DNA of 5,484 bases from an uncultured Holophagaceae bacterium (GTDB taxonomy: Bacteria; Acidobacteriota; Holophagae; Holophagales; Holophagaceae): NCBI GenBank assembly GCA_903876615.1, contig CAIRAS010000040.1, forward strand, positions 1-5,484, written 5' to 3'. Every line of letters begins with the position of its first letter. Positions within the stretch are counted from its first letter, which is position 1. Positions 5,299 through 5,484 of the stretch are shown here, in pieces. Both the position numbers and the translations under genes were made by a program. Under the pieces are notes generated by a model, which saw only the letters and a program-made list of their open reading frames with translations, did no database searches and had not been told where the DNA came from.

Positions 5299-5484
5299 AA
5301 ACGGTGAAGCTCGCTTACGGAAAGCTCGGCCTGGACCTGCCGGTCCCCGAGGACGCCCAGGTCATCGAGCCGAAGCACCTGGAGGCCATGGCGGACGAGG
5401 CCGGCGCGGTCTTCGCCGCGCTGCGGAACCCCCTCGGCACGCCGCCCCTCAAGGACATGGTCAAGGCCACGGACACAGTCTCCA
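5295..5484 (+). CDS. larA: LarA-family (nickel-dependent lactate racemase-like) protein, N-terminal fragment
   Basis: Only the first 63 residues are in the window; the gene continues past the right edge. The start ATG overlaps the DUF1893 stop as ATGA, the classic translational-coupling arrangement, with a weak GGGG about five bases upstream. The visible part has the LarA/DUF2088 N-terminal pattern: an opening strand MKTVKLAYGKLGLDLPVP, a short helix with Asp34-Glu35-Ala36, then ALRNPLGTPPLKDMVK (42-57), resembling the family's LxNPIGSxxL segment, followed by the start of the next strand (DTVS). LarA of Lactobacillus plantarum interconverts D- and L-lactate using a nickel-pincer nucleotide made from nicotinic acid adenine dinucleotide by LarB, LarE and LarC. 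Other members racemise or epimerise other 2-hydroxyacids, so the substrate is open. The catalytic and pincer-binding residues (the Lys and His residues later in LarA) lie outside the window. Full length is expected near 420 residues. Confidence 0.82.
   Translation, partial: MKTVKLAYGKLGLDLPVPEDAQVIEPKHLEAMADEAGAVFAALRNPLGTPPLKDMVKATDTVS

Overview
The window is GC-rich chromosomal DNA from a motile Gram-negative-type bacterium. It contains a flagellin with a sigma-28 promoter and a lipoprotein with a type II signal peptide. The gene mix (GntR/MocR regulator, DUF4136 lipoprotein, short flagellin, LrgAB pair, ECF S-component/DUF1893/LarA-like cluster) and the base composition would suit an acidobacterium of the Holophaga/Geothrix kind. 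That placement is an impression from protein style, not a demonstrated assignment. I see no insertion sequence, CRISPR array, tRNA, rRNA or phage gene.

Layout. 1-1152 (minus): a MocR-type regulator, with its C-terminus beyond the left edge. 1153-1323: divergent intergenic region. 1324-1881 (plus): a DUF4136 outer-membrane-type lipoprotein. 1882-2229: a 348-base gap whose right part holds a sigma-28 promoter and a structured leader for the next gene. 2230-3036 (plus): a compact 268-residue flagellin, closed by a strong intrinsic terminator at 3054-3089. 3097-3789 and 3777-4148 (minus): overlapping lrgB and lrgA/cidA-like genes, transcribed lrgA then lrgB. 4149-4319: a second divergent intergenic region. 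4320-4871, 4861-5298 and 5295-5484+ (plus): a tightly overlapping operon of an ECF-type S component, a DUF1893 (TM1506-like) protein and the N-terminus of a LarA-family (lactate racemase-like) protein cut by the right edge.

How the parts work together. The flagellin unit is self-contained: sigma-28 promoter, about 67-base leader, gene, terminator. Its leader carries two consecutive hairpins whose loops are both ANGGAN hexaloops, inside CANGGANG motifs. The second loop contains the Shine-Dalgarno sequence, and the two GGA triplets are separated by exactly 18 bases. This is the architecture expected for a CsrA/RsmA dimer repressing flagellin translation, and it is the most striking regulatory signal here.

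On the right, the translationally coupled S-component/DUF1893/LarA-like genes look like an uptake-plus-enzyme unit for an unidentified cofactor or hydroxyacid pathway. It faces away from an LrgAB pair, whose characterised relatives move pyruvate or glycolate. A shared role in small hydroxy/keto acid metabolism is plausible but is inference.
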